Below, piece by piece: positions 32,201-40,678 of a DNA stretch of 64,000 nt; position 1 is the stretch's first letter, and each line of letters starts with the position of its first letter. The DNA is from Candidatus Saccharimonadota bacterium. Lineage in GTDB: Bacteria; Patescibacteriota; Saccharimonadia; Saccharimonadales; UBA4665. Where the stretch lies: NCBI GenBank assembly GCA_018062785.1, contig JAGORO010000002.1, positions 1-64,000 of the forward strand. Reading direction: 5' to 3'. A program made the position numbers and the translations under genes. The notes beneath the pieces are model-generated. The model saw only the letters and a program-made list of their open reading frames with translations. It did no database searches and was not told the DNA's origin.

Positions 32201-34789
32201 CGCAAGCGTGATAGTACCGTCTGCGATATCGGCGGCCGCAATGGTGCCATCAGTAATCTCGCTCGAATCTATTGAAGTACCGAGGGCCGTAGAGATAACG
32301 TTACTACCGTTGATGCTTATACCAGTACCGGCCGAATAGGTGGTGTTTGTGTCGGTGTCGACATCACTGCCACAAGCCCACCCGCTCGCAGTTGTATATT
32401 TGAGTATCTGGCCGTCGCTCGAGCAGCTAGCTAACTTACTTGCTGTGACCGCACCGTCTGCAATATCTACGGTAGCGATTGTGCCGTTTGTGATCTCCGA
32501 AGAGTCTATGCTATTGCCAAAATCATTGGCAAGATTTAACGTCACGCTACCACCCAGACTAACGCTACCTCCGCCCGACAAACCCGTACCCGCCGTAATA
32601 GTAAGAGACGATGTTGCAAGCTTGGCATTCGTAATAGTGCCATTGGCAATGTCTGCAGCAGTAATAGTACCGTCGACAATCTCTGCCGATGCGATGTCGG
32701 TACCTAACACCGAAGAAACAACATTAGACCCGTCAATCAAAACACCCGCACCAGCAGAATACGTGGTGTTCACATCATCGCCACATGCCCATACACCACT
32801 GATACGCTTGACAATTTTGCCATCTACACAACTTAGGGCCGCAAGAGCGTCGGTATTGTCTAGATAGCCCGCCAAATTTATTTGGGTTGGTGTACCAAGA
32901 CCAGTGATTGTCAGCACATTACTACTAAGACTCAAGTCTTGTAGCTCGTTCGAGATCGAACCATCTACCTCTGTAAAGCTTGTTAGGTAGCCGTTGTTGT
33001 TTGCATAGGCATCGACCTGTGCCTCGGTGAGTTGGGTGTCTATATCATTGGCGCATTGCCATGCCGACCCCGAGCTATTCCACTTGGCAACTTGGCTATT
33101 CGTACAACTCAGACTGGCAAGGATATCGGTGTTATCAAGGTATCCAGAGAGATCAACACTCGTACTGTCACCTGAAAGGCTCAAGGTATTGCCGCTCTTC
33201 GATAAATCCTGAATTTCGTTGGTGGTACTACCGTCTACTTCCGTGAAGCTTGTCAGGTAGCCGTTGTTATTGGCGTATGCATCGACTTGTGCCTCGGTGA
33301 GTTGGGTGTCTATATCATTCGAACATACCCAAGCCGAGGACGTGTTCGACCATTTTACAACTTGACCATCGCTACAGGCGTTTTGCCCGAGCTTCGCAAG
33401 CGTAAGGGTGCCGTTGGCAATATCGCCAGCTACAATCGTACCGTCGGTGATTTCGGAGGAGTCAATGGACGTACCCAAAGTAGATGCGATCGTAATCGTA
33501 TCTGTAGCACCATCGCTCGTTATGCTGATGCCCGCTCCGTTAGCTAGGGTCAGTATGTCGGTTTGGCCATCTGCTGCTGGATTATTACCATCAGGGGTAG
33601 CAACTGTTAAGAATAGATTTTGCAGCTCGTTTGTAGTTGAGCCATCTACCTCTGTAAAGCTTGTTAGGTAGCCGTTGTTGTTTGCATAGGCATCGACCTG
33701 TGCCTCGGTGAGTTGGGTGTCTACATCATTGGCGCATGCCCACGCGCCACTAACCCACTTTGCGACTTGGTTGGCGCTGCAGCTCAAGCTCGCCAGTGTA
33801 TCGGCATTGACGTATGGAGATAGGTCGACGGTGGATGAGCTACCAGATATCGAAATTGTGTTACCGCTGCGTGATATGCTCTGCGTATCCGTGTTATCGA
33901 GCAGTGCTGATAGATTTACTGTGGCCGCAGAGCCCGAAATACTCAAAACGTGAGTGCCTGTATTATAAGAAAGCTCTTGCGCATCGGTGTTATCGAGGTA
34001 TCCGGCAAGTGAAACACTGTTACCATTCAAGATGCTTAAGCTATCGGCAGACAGGCTGAGCGTCTGTGAGTCCGATGAAGCCGCAGGCGAAGCACACACC
34101 CACGCGCCCCCATCCCACTGCAATATTTGGCCAACACTACAACTTAGAGTCGCCAACATATCGGTATTGATACTAGCAAGATCGAGTGTGTTGCCGCTAC
34201 TAATGGCGATTGTGGACCCAGTAAGCGAGAGTGTCTGGCTATCTGTGTTAATTGGTGCAAGATTTATTGCGTTGCCACCCGTAATCGTCAAGATAGAACC
34301 GCTCAAAGACATGGTTTGTCCGTCGGTGTTATCGAGGTACGACGCAAGATCAACATTCGTACCACTGCCTGTTATGGTCAAGCTATTGCCATTTTTTGCC
34401 AGCGTCTGAGTCATTGTTCCGTAGACCATGCCTTGTGCAAAGCCGGCCAAATTGACCGTGTTGCCACCCGTAATCGTCAACGCCTTGGTACTCGCATCCC
34501 ACTGTAGTTGCTGCGCGGTACCACCAGTCATCGGGAAGTATCTGTCGAGGCCACCTCCACTCTGTAGTGCCGCGAGGCCAGAGGCAAGCTCTGCGGCGGT
34601 CGCTGCTTTTTGCTGTGCGTTATTACGATTGTCGCCCCCTAGGCCACGAAGGTTGCTAACAGGGTTGCCAAACTTTGGAAAAAAGCTAAATAGCAGCAAG
34701 AAGACCACGATGGCCGTAGGCACCATCCGAGTCAGTACCATTTTTGCAGTGTACCAAAACGAATCTTTACTGTTTTCCCCTGTTTGCAT
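29228..34789 (-). CDS. Giant repeat surface protein, tail-fibre-like
   Basis: A 1853-residue protein. A signal-anchor helix VPTAIVVFLLLFSFFP lies at residues 23-38. The rest is short beta-strand repeats in the style of phage tail fibres, with recurring units such as LTEAQVDAYANNNGYLTSF (four times), SIDSSEITDGTI, LGSLSYTG and CS..Q(I/V)(M/L)KW....WVC. Each CSxxQ...WxC unit brings two cysteines that may form a disulfide. The C-terminal 200 residues differ (GDPASAIATGSLLVLDNITTDPTGVAGAMYYN) and resemble the end domain of CPR and phage fibre proteins. No ribosome site is seen before the ATG at 34789. The likely role is attachment to a host cell. Confidence 0.82.
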   Translation of the reverse strand: MQTGENSKDSFWYTAKMVLTRMVPTAIVVFLLLFSFFPKFGNPVSNLRGLGGDNRNNAQQKAATAAELASGLAALQSGGGLDRYFPMTGGTAQQLQWDASTKALTITGGNTVNLAGFAQGMVYGTMTQTLAKNGNSLTITGSGTNVDLASYLDNTDGQTMSLSGSILTITGGNAINLAPINTDSQTLSLTGSTIAISSGNTLDLASINTDMLATLSCSVGQILQWDGGAWVCASPAASSDSQTLSLSADSLSILNGNSVSLAGYLDNTDAQELSYNTGTHVLSISGSAATVNLSALLDNTDTQSISRSGNTISISGSSSTVDLSPYVNADTLASLSCSANQVAKWVSGAWACANDVDTQLTEAQVDAYANNNGYLTSFTEVDGSTTNELQNLFLTVATPDGNNPAADGQTDILTLANGAGISITSDGATDTITIASTLGTSIDSSEITDGTIVAGDIANGTLTLAKLGQNACSDGQVVKWSNTSSAWVCSNDIDTQLTEAQVDAYANNNGYLTSFTEVDGSTTNEIQDLSKSGNTLSLSGDSTSVDLSGYLDNTDILASLSCTNSQVAKWNSSGSAWQCANDIDTQLTEAQVDAYANNNGYLTSFTEVDGSISNELQDLSLSSNVLTITGLGTPTQINLAGYLDNTDALAALSCVDGKIVKRISGVWACGDDVNTTYSAGAGVLIDGSNVVSSVLGTDIASAEIVDGTITAADIANGTITNAKLATSSLTITAGTGLSGGGSVSLGGSVTLNLANDFGNSIDSSEITNGTIATVDIADGAVTASKLASCSSDGQILKYTTASGWACGSDVDTDTNTTYSAGTGISINGSNVISTALGTSIDSSEITDGTIAAADIADGTITLAKLGQNSCTDTQVIKWSTASSAWVCATDNTVTEAQVEAMIFDADNTGTLSSGTLALGSLSYTGSLADTNVSDTLTIGASSTVADGALSSTVTKLGQTIESGEITDGTIVAADLANGTVTASKLASCSSDGQILKYTTASGWACGSDVDTDTNTTYSAGTGVSIDGSNVIATTLGTSIDSSEITDGTIATGDLADASITLAKIASNSCTNNQIMKFNGSAWVCAADSDTTYTEASIEAMIFDADNTGTLSSGTLALGSLSYTGTLGDSNISDALTISSSGTVADGALSSTVTKLGQTIESSEITNGTVTGTDLASATILFSNIAQNGCTTNQIMKWNGTDWGCAADATGGTVNSFETISTSAGTSPVADSSTDTLTLSGGSGVTVTGDGTTDTITIAATLGSDITSAEIVDGTIVNADIANGTVSNVKLANSAVTVTAGTGLSGGGSVSLGSSVTLNLANDFGASIDSGEITDGTVAFVDLGQNGCSNNQVIKWSTASTAWVCGTDVDTQLTEAQVDAYANNNGYLTSFTESDGVVGNEVTDATTNGGLTRSGSGTGASPYTLGVAVGDGVTLVSGKVTAKAIGSADGLSSTTSSGSGLEVLPTGVTMLQGCSDAQILKWNETSDVWACANDIDTDTQPSEAAIEAYIFDADNTGTLSSGTLALGSLSYTGVLTDTNISDTLTVGATSSVSDSALSSNVTKLGSSIESSEITDGTIVAADMAADSLDFTEFKDSMTLDATTTIAAGANNLAVNLDGTGDFVVQDSGVTSFTVTDTGGVYIGDPASAIATGSLLVLDNITTDPTGVAGAMYYNATSGRFRCYSSAWHDCKDMAYANTSVPAGDTIANTVTETNFASTYTVPAGDCVAGRVYRVTARGVYSTTTTAPTLNIRMKWDATVLDSTGNNATSARMANRQWELSADVICNSTTQVEMAGGFRRSTSATAAVQWEMSNTAPVTIANTSASTLAISAQFGTANATNNITLRQLIVEAIGP

Positions 34790-34842
34790 TTGTCGTATCT
34801 CGAAGAACCGCTATGTCTTTGTTCTCAAAGACTTCAGAGGTA

Positions 34843-34870
34843 ATTATACCGCATATGGTTGTGGTGACAA
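34843..34870 (-). promoter_or_regulatory. Promoter of the giant surface protein gene
   Basis: On the minus strand TTGTCA-N16-TATAAT (-10 at 34843-34848). The 5' untranslated region of about 45 bases holds a GTCTTTG-AGAA-CAAAGAC hairpin. Confidence 0.7.
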
Positions 34871-35014
34871 AGAAAAAATCGAGCTTAACGCACGTCTTCA
34901 ATTTACTCTGAAAAAGATCGTTGCTTCTTTTGCCTTGGATTACAATCTGAAGCATGTCGATAGAGGCAAGCTCTGACAGATAGTACCGAGCCGTCCTGCT
35001 AGGTTCTTACGTAT

Positions 35015-36529
35015 CTACTTGGCGAACTCGATGGCACGAGTTTCGCGGATAACGTTCACCTTGATGGTACCAGGGTAGTTCATACTGCTCTCGATCTTGG
35101 TGGCTATGTCACGAGCTACGCGGATGGCGCTGAGGTCATCAACTTGCTCTGGTCGCACAAATACACGTACTTCACGCCCAGCGCTAATGGCGTACGACTT
35201 CTCTATACCCTTGAAGCTATTGGCGATATTTTCGAGCTCTTTCATGCGCTCAGCAAAGTTCTCGGCAGAGATATTTCGGGCACCTGGACGAGCGGCGGAA
35301 ATGGCATCACACACACGAACGATAACCGCCTCGACACTCGTTGCTTCGACATCGTCATGGTGCTGTTCGGCAGCCTGAGCAACTTCTTCTGGAGCACCGT
35401 ATTTGCGTAACATTTCGCCCGAGATATGGTGGTGCTTGCCTTCCATTTTGTGGGTCAGGGCTTTGCCTAAATCGTGCATAAGTGTAGCGTACTTGGTGGT
35501 CTTTACATCTGCACCAAGCTCTTCGGCTAACATACCTGCCATATGCGCCATTTCAGTGCTGTGTTTAAGGACATTTTGCCCGTAACTCGTACGGTACTTT
35601 AGCTCGCCGAGCATATGTAGCAGCTCTTTTGGTATACCGAGCACACCGACTTCACGGGCAGCATCCTCACCGGCACGGACGACATCTTTTTCGACGTTCT
35701 TTTGTGCTTTCTCAACGACTTCTTCGATGCGTCCAGGGTGCACACGACCATCCTTAAGAAGGAGTTCGAGTGCCTGGCGTGCTACTTCTCGTCGCACAGG
35801 ATCAAAGCTACTGAGCACGATGTAGCCGGGGGTATCATCAACCATAATGTCGACGCCGGTTGCCCGCTGTAACGCTTGGATATTCCGACCCTCTTTGCCG
35901 ATAATTCGACCCTTCATTTCTTCGTCTTCGAGCTTGACGCTCGTAAGCGTACGCTCGGCAGTCACTTCACTCGCCATTCGCTCCATAGCGGTAGCAATCA
36001 GTACGCCTGCAGCTTCTTCGGCATTCTCTTTAGCCTCAGTTTGCAGCTTGGCGACAAGCCCCGTTAGATCGTTACGTATGTCGCGCTCGGTCATTTGCAT
36101 TAGCTTATCGGCTGCGTCAGCTTTGGTCAGCTTGGCGATTTTTTCTAACTTTTCCTGCTGGCGAACACGAATATCACGAATCTCATTTTTGAGCGATTCT
36201 ACTTCGTCTTCACCGGCACGTAGCTTCTCGGTTCGTTTGTCGAGATCATCGAGTTTTTTATCAAGCGTGCTTTCGCGGTCTACCAAACGGTTTTCGAGAT
36301 CTTTTAGTTCATTGCGACGCTTCTGCTCTTCTTTGCGCATATCGTCCATAACCTTGCGAGCTTCTTCGCGGGCCTCATCAGCAACCTTTGTTGCTTCCTT
36401 CCTAGCTTTCTCCAGCTCTCTTTCGGCCTTGTCTTCTGCCGCTGTGCCTTTTCGTTTTTGTATAACAGTATTCGCGCCAAAGCCAAGGCCAAGCCCAGCT
36501 ACCGCGAGCAATATGGATATTGGTTCCAT
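35015..36529 (-). CDS. rny: Ribonuclease Y
   Basis: A 504-residue membrane-anchored endoribonuclease that starts decay and processing of many RNAs. In order: an N-terminal membrane helix (about 4-22), a long Arg/Lys/Glu coiled coil (about 30-190), a KH domain (VDIMVDDTPGYIVLSSFDPVRREVARQALELLL) and an HD domain with ATLMHDLGKALTH and AEQHHDDVEA. The length and order match known RNase Y. I chose the ATG at 36529, six bases behind GGGAGG; the ATG at 36535 touches that site. A likely promoter on the minus strand (TTGTCC-N18-TATGAT) lies about 60-95 bases upstream. Confidence 0.96.
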   Translation of the reverse strand: MEPISILLAVAGLGLGFGANTVIQKRKGTAAEDKAERELEKARKEATKVADEAREEARKVMDDMRKEEQKRRNELKDLENRLVDRESTLDKKLDDLDKRTEKLRAGEDEVESLKNEIRDIRVRQQEKLEKIAKLTKADAADKLMQMTERDIRNDLTGLVAKLQTEAKENAEEAAGVLIATAMERMASEVTAERTLTSVKLEDEEMKGRIIGKEGRNIQALQRATGVDIMVDDTPGYIVLSSFDPVRREVARQALELLLKDGRVHPGRIEEVVEKAQKNVEKDVVRAGEDAAREVGVLGIPKELLHMLGELKYRTSYGQNVLKHSTEMAHMAGMLAEELGADVKTTKYATLMHDLGKALTHKMEGKHHHISGEMLRKYGAPEEVAQAAEQHHDDVEATSVEAVIVRVCDAISAARPGARNISAENFAERMKELENIANSFKGIEKSYAISAGREVRVFVRPEQVDDLSAIRVARDIATKIESSMNYPGTIKVNVIRETRAIEFAK

Positions 36530-36703
36530 GCTCATCCTCCCTTATATGGGGCCCTTGTTTTGCAACATCGCTTTCACTTCTCTAGTTGCGTACAAAAACC
36601 ACCCATGTTCAAAAAATATCATAGCGATTGACCTCACATACGGACAACCTTGTTACTAACTATACGCCCTCGGAAAGATCAACGCAACGCGACACCACCG
36701 CTC

Positions 36704-37330
36704 CTAAGTCGCGATTCGGATCGAGTTCGTGACTCGATATGAATTTTGCTCTGATTCTCTTACTCTTTCACGTACTCCCTTTAAGAATGCGGGCAAAATT
36801 AGCAGCGTCAAGAACAGTCCTATTGCCGCCACACATATGCCGCCAATGGCCAGTCCATGGCCATTCTGCTTCTTAAGTGCGAGAGTACCTAAAACGATTG
36901 CAATAATATCTAGGATAACTCCGATTAGAAAAATCCCTGTTAAGAAGCCTAAAATACTAAGCACCAAGGCTGCAACTGCCAAACCATTTGTGGTTTTTGA
37001 GGTGGCTGGTGCTGTATACGGACTCGTGTTTGGAGTCCTAGGAGCTAAAACCGGTTCTGGAGTCGATGTCTGGCCGACATTCGTGGTTGTCTGTGTGATT
37101 TCTGACTCGACGACCAAGCCGCTGTTTTCCGGAGTAGTCACAGATGTTGCCATACTAGGAGCGGCTACTGAAGACGCTTCTGGCACTGCGGTAGGAGAGG
37201 TTGTTGTTGCAGGTTCATGCTGAGGAGCACCGTTTGCTACAGGGGCAACCAAGCCTTCGACCTTCTCACCACAGTTGCCACAAAATAGCGCGCCGGTATC
37301 TACTAGTTGATTGCATTGTTTACAGGTCAT
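36704..37330 (-). CDS. DUF4190-type membrane protein with N-terminal zinc ribbon
   Basis: A 208-residue protein. The start MTCKQCNQLVDTGALFCGNCGE is a zinc ribbon with two CxxC pairs. A long Thr/Pro/Ala-rich low-complexity linker follows (about 30-110). Then two membrane helices with the DUF4190 pattern, LAVAALVLSILGFLTGIFLIGVILDIIAIVLGTLAL and NGHGLAIGGICVAAIGLFLTLL, and a short charged tail. AAGGA precedes the ATG at 37330. It follows the PrsW-like gene by 35 bases in the same direction; both carry a zinc ribbon. The function is unknown. Confidence 0.82.
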   Translation of the reverse strand: MTCKQCNQLVDTGALFCGNCGEKVEGLVAPVANGAPQHEPATTTSPTAVPEASSVAAPSMATSVTTPENSGLVVESEITQTTTNVGQTSTPEPVLAPRTPNTSPYTAPATSKTTNGLAVAALVLSILGFLTGIFLIGVILDIIAIVLGTLALKKQNGHGLAIGGICVAAIGLFLTLLILPAFLKGVRERVRESEQNSYRVTNSIRIAT

Positions 37331-37365
37331 TTCCATTCCTTCTTGTGCTTTATCGTTCGGATAAG

Positions 37366-38133
37366 TTAAGCATGTTTGCCGCACTGACTGCAATACAATC
37401 TTTTGTGTGGATTTGGGTAACCACATTGGCGACAAAAACGATTCGTGCCAACAACACTCAAGCCTAGGGCCTCGTCATCCTCACGAGCGACCGTCACATA
37501 GTAAAATAGCGCGCCGGAAAGACCTGCGGTAATACCCAGCGAAAGTAGCGCAAGCGACGCTTTTCCGGATAGCAATCCAAAATCATACAAGCCATGAGCT
37601 AAAATCATTACACCGAGGGCGAGTGCTGGGCCGGCAAAAGAACGTTTTTCTACTTTTGTTCGGGCCAGATAATATCCGATGAGTGCCGTTGTTGCCGCAT
37701 GGAAAACAGGTGTCAAAAAAAGTCTCACTACTCCCGTACCTGCGCCATTTCCGAGCGTGTAGAGAATATTCTCTGGCAGGCCGAAGCCAATACCCGCAGT
37801 TGCAAAATACAAAATTCCGTCAGTATGTTCATTAAAGTAGCCCTTTTTGTAAATAAACAAAGCCAGTGGCAAAAACTTAGCCAACTCTTCGATAACCCCA
37901 ACCCCGAGCGACACCATCGCGAGATGGTTAATTGGTGCAGTTCGAAGTGATTCTATCGAATCTATCCCAAGCTGTCCCTCTCCCAACGATGCAATCGGGA
38001 GTGCTAAGATTCCGAATCCAAATGCCGCCCAAATAATTGGACGGGGCTCGGTCTGGCCCTTGTCTCTAGAAAGCAGGTAAAGTATTAGGCCAACGCTGAT
38101 GGCGATAAACAGCTGAATGATTGATAAAAGCAT
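37366..38133 (-). CDS. PrsW-family intramembrane metalloprotease with C-terminal zinc ribbon
   Basis: A 255-residue multi-pass membrane protein. It has the PrsW catalytic motifs: GVIEELAKFLPLALF (EExxK), GFGLPENILYTLGN (ExxxY) and FHAATTALIGYYLA with a metal-binding His, plus LAHGLYDF. In Bacillus, PrsW cuts an anti-sigma factor. Unusually, the C-terminus ends in a zinc ribbon (FCRQCGYPNPHKRLYCSQCG). A TATACT box lies six bases before the ATG, so the gene is probably leaderless and heads the pair with the DUF4190 gene. The substrate is unknown. Confidence 0.88.
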   Translation of the reverse strand: MLLSIIQLFIAISVGLILYLLSRDKGQTEPRPIIWAAFGFGILALPIASLGEGQLGIDSIESLRTAPINHLAMVSLGVGVIEELAKFLPLALFIYKKGYFNEHTDGILYFATAGIGFGLPENILYTLGNGAGTGVVRLFLTPVFHAATTALIGYYLARTKVEKRSFAGPALALGVMILAHGLYDFGLLSGKASLALLSLGITAGLSGALFYYVTVAREDDEALGLSVVGTNRFCRQCGYPNPHKRLYCSQCGKHA

Positions 38134-38139
38134 ATCTGC

Positions 38140-38145
38140 AGTATA
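38140..38145 (-). promoter_or_regulatory. -10 box of the PrsW-like gene, leaderless
   Basis: TATACT on the minus strand, six bases before the ATG at 38133. Confidence 0.65.
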
Positions 38146-38186
38146 CGATCAGATACGTTGCCTACCAACAATTCGGTTCTTTTTAG

Positions 38187-38579
38187 CTATTTTTTCTGCG
38201 CCGTGATATGAACCGGTGCGCCGTAGTGGGGCACCACGACCCGATCGTTTTCGCCTCGAAGCAGGCGCTGAATACCATCGTCCTGCCACGAATCACCGCT
38301 ACTAGCAACGACTGGAATGCCAAGGCCTTCGGCAAGCGCATTGCCAACAGTCAGGCCTATTCGCAAACCGGTGAAAGAACCCGGCCCTTCAAAACAGAGT
38401 ACCCCCTCGATATCATGAATGGTTATGCCTTGTTTTTTCATACTATCGTCGACGGTTACATGTATTGTTTCGGCCAATTGGCGATGTGCTTGCCACCGCG
38501 TATATTGTACCTGCGTCAGGCCATCGTAGAGGCCAATTTCTGCCTCTGGCTTATCAGTCCGAATCGTCAAAATTATCAT
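38187..38579 (-). CDS. tsaB: TsaB, single-domain form
   Basis: A 130-residue version of TsaB, the scaffold of the TsaBDE complex that makes t6A37 on tRNAs reading ANN codons. The core motif CFEGPGSFTGLRIGLTVGNALAEGLGIPVV is clear. The usual bacterial protein has about 220-230 residues in two ASKHA domains; here the second domain is missing and the protein ends soon after the first. The gene overlaps the end of tsaE by four bases. Such short forms occur in CPR genomes. TsaD and TsaC are not in this window. Confidence 0.85.
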   Translation of the reverse strand: MIILTIRTDKPEAEIGLYDGLTQVQYTRWQAHRQLAETIHVTVDDSMKKQGITIHDIEGVLCFEGPGSFTGLRIGLTVGNALAEGLGIPVVASSGDSWQDDGIQRLLRGENDRVVVPHYGAPVHITAQKK

Positions 38580-39073
38580 GTAGGCATCCCCTCTACTAGA
38601 TAACTCATTTCTTCTGGGATGGTGAGCATAACACCTCTCGGCTCATCCCCATCTGCATTTCCGTTAGTAATGGTTGCGATTCTTTTAAACTCAATTTGCA
38701 ATCTTTTTTCTGGTAAGACACCGCCAACGATATCCGACCATTCAATCACAATAACGGCGTGCGGATCGCTCATAGATTCGGCTAGTTCTAGGCGCATAAT
38801 ACCCGCATCATCCAGTCGATAAAAATCATAGTGAAAAATCTTAACGTTAGGTGTGTCGTACTCTTTGCTCACTGTAAATGTTGGGCTAGACACCCTGTCC
38901 TGACTGCCTGCGCCACGCGCCAAGCCACGCGTAAAGGTCGTCTTGCCACCGCCAACATCACTCGAAAGCTCAAGTATTTCACCGCCACGAAGCTTGGAGC
39001 CAATCTGCTCACCAAGCTTCTCAGTGTCTGCGGAATTTTGCGACGTAATTTGCAATGTCTTTACGGTACTCAT
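38576..39073 (-). CDS. tsaE: tRNA threonylcarbamoyladenosine biosynthesis ATPase TsaE
   Basis: A 165-residue P-loop ATPase of the t6A pathway that drives the TsaBD complex. The variant Walker A GGGKTTFTRGLARG, the switch SSPTFTVSKEY and FHYDFYRLDD are family features, and VIEWSDIVGGVLPEKRLQIEF closes the domain. I chose the ATG at 39073 because of the purine-rich GGAGGG just before it; that spacing is short, and an ATG nine bases upstream is possible. The start overlaps the end of the lamin-tail gene. It is translationally coupled to tsaB. Confidence 0.9.
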   Translation of the reverse strand: MSTVKTLQITSQNSADTEKLGEQIGSKLRGGEILELSSDVGGGKTTFTRGLARGAGSQDRVSSPTFTVSKEYDTPNVKIFHYDFYRLDDAGIMRLELAESMSDPHAVIVIEWSDIVGGVLPEKRLQIEFKRIATITNGNADGDEPRGVMLTIPEEMSYLVEGMPT

Positions 39074-40556
39074 ACCCTCCATATGCTAGCGCAGCTACCG
39101 CAACTACCGCAAGGGCACCGACGTGTAACGAGACTGGCTTTTCGGCTGCACTCGGCATGCTCGATCGCTTGGCCGTCTTTGCAACCTTGCTTTTCTTTGC
39201 TTTTTTTGGCTTCTTGGCTTTGGCAACTTTGGGCTTCTTGGGAGTTGTTGCCTTTGGTTTTTTAGTCGCTACGCCCTTTACCTTTGCACTTGTGGTGCCT
39301 TTGGCCGCCAAGGCAAGCAACGACGTCGTTTTGTCGGTAATGACGTTGGCTAATTCGGGTGTCACAGTATCGGTCCACAGCCACTTTCCGTCCGACGAAC
39401 GGGCCCATGCCCATGCCTCCTTGGCGGCACCATATACTTCCGTCTCATCCACGAGTTGCTTGGCTGGATTAAGCAACCGAGCACGTCCCCCAGAGTTTGA
39501 TAAGGCAAGCTTCGTATCTGCGTAGCGCAGTACAGTATATGATTCGGCCGGTATAAGCGTATCCGAAGTAATCACAAAACTGTGGACAGATGAAGTGCCA
39601 GTTTGCAGCTCGTAGCCCCTGAGGTTGAATGGCTCATCATTGGGGTTATATAGTTCAACATACTCGTCACTTTCGTCGCTACTTGGATTGGGTAGTAGCT
39701 CAGTGAAGTAGGGCATGCTTAAGCCGTCATTTGTAGTCGATGTCGTGTCGACGGGTGCTGGGTCGGTTGGCGTAGGACTGTCATGGGAGCCATCGCCTGG
39801 CCCTGGCTGTTCAGGCTCTGGGGTGGTCTCGACTTCCCAGGTTGCCTTTGGTGACATTTGCGCCGCTACCCACGACTCTAGGAGATTATCTGCATCAACG
39901 TATCGATCTTCTGTATTTGTCATTCGCTGTAATGTCTGAATGCTAGTAGGCGGCATATATACATACTCACGAGATGTCGGCAAAACCCCTACTGTAGCCC
40001 ACACCAAGCGATCGTGTACGATGGTTCTTGAAGTCGATGTAGTCAAAGCCTCTACGGACACAAGCTGTAAAGCACCGCCATCACTCGCCATCCCAAGCGA
40101 AACCGACAGATCAGATTCGACGCTCCCAGGCGAAAACCCTGCCGTCGAGGCAACAAAATAACTATGAGCGGGCACAACGCCGCTCAATGCAATCACTTTA
40201 GTAGGAGAACTAGCTACGCCATCGTGAGTATTCCAGCCACCAGCGTCTGCCATACCGGCAACCAAACTTGGGAGCTTGGCTTTAGAAAAATACTGCAACT
40301 TCCACTGTGCCTTACCGCCGTTCGCTATGTCGGCCAGATCGATATCATGGCCTGTATCGTTGTATAGCTCTACAAACTCTTCCGAACCACTGGCCGCCGA
40401 GCCAGTCATCACCTCTGTCATGTATACCGTTGGTTGTTCTGCGAAGTCGTACGTTGTGCTTACCGCGGCTACTACTGCCGACGCAGCCGACGCGCATAAA
40501 AACGTAGCGCATACTAGGCTTGCTCCCACCCGCTGTATCAAAACGCGGACTCTCAT
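39021..40556 (-). CDS. Surface protein with two lamin-tail domains
   Basis: A 511-residue exported protein. A signal peptide covers residues 1-30. The first lamin-tail domain (about 42-165) has VYMTEVMTGSAASGSEEFVELYND, the second (about 283-390) has YFTELLPNPSSDESDEYVELYNP. A Pro/Thr linker separates them. The C-terminal region is very Lys-rich (KKPKVAKAKKPKKAKKSK) and is followed by a membrane helix (VGALAVVAVAALAYGGY) and a basic tail. Lamin-tail domains occur in bacterial surface proteins and nucleases; no nuclease motif is seen here. The Lys-rich stretch just outside the membrane could bind DNA or wall polymers (inference), which is worth noting beside a competence system. Confidence 0.82.
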   Translation of the reverse strand: MRVRVLIQRVGASLVCATFLCASAASAVVAAVSTTYDFAEQPTVYMTEVMTGSAASGSEEFVELYNDTGHDIDLADIANGGKAQWKLQYFSKAKLPSLVAGMADAGGWNTHDGVASSPTKVIALSGVVPAHSYFVASTAGFSPGSVESDLSVSLGMASDGGALQLVSVEALTTSTSRTIVHDRLVWATVGVLPTSREYVYMPPTSIQTLQRMTNTEDRYVDADNLLESWVAAQMSPKATWEVETTPEPEQPGPGDGSHDSPTPTDPAPVDTTSTTNDGLSMPYFTELLPNPSSDESDEYVELYNPNDEPFNLRGYELQTGTSSVHSFVITSDTLIPAESYTVLRYADTKLALSNSGGRARLLNPAKQLVDETEVYGAAKEAWAWARSSDGKWLWTDTVTPELANVITDKTTSLLALAAKGTTSAKVKGVATKKPKATTPKKPKVAKAKKPKKAKKSKVAKTAKRSSMPSAAEKPVSLHVGALAVVAVAALAYGGYEYRKDIANYVAKFRRH

Positions 40557-40662
40557 ATCGATGAATGTATGCTCGAACTAAACGGAACGCAAGCACTAGC
40601 ATAAAATTTTTTATTATTTTACAACAAGCGTACCCTGCCAAAACCAAAGCTGTCGAGGCTGC

Positions 40663-40668
40663 TATACT
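40663..40668 (+). promoter_or_regulatory. -10 box of the PRC-barrel gene, leaderless
   Basis: TATACT, ten bases before the ATG at 40679. No ribosome site is visible. Confidence 0.6.
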
Positions 40669-40678
40669 ACATAGCAGT

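Noticed and set aside
34767-34955. 62-residue frame before the giant surface gene
   Set aside because: It covers the promoter and 5' hairpin of that gene, and its residues show no protein-like pattern.
29228-34976. Many plus-strand open frames opposite the giant repeat gene
   Set aside because: They follow the repeat period of the minus-strand gene and carry no independent signals.
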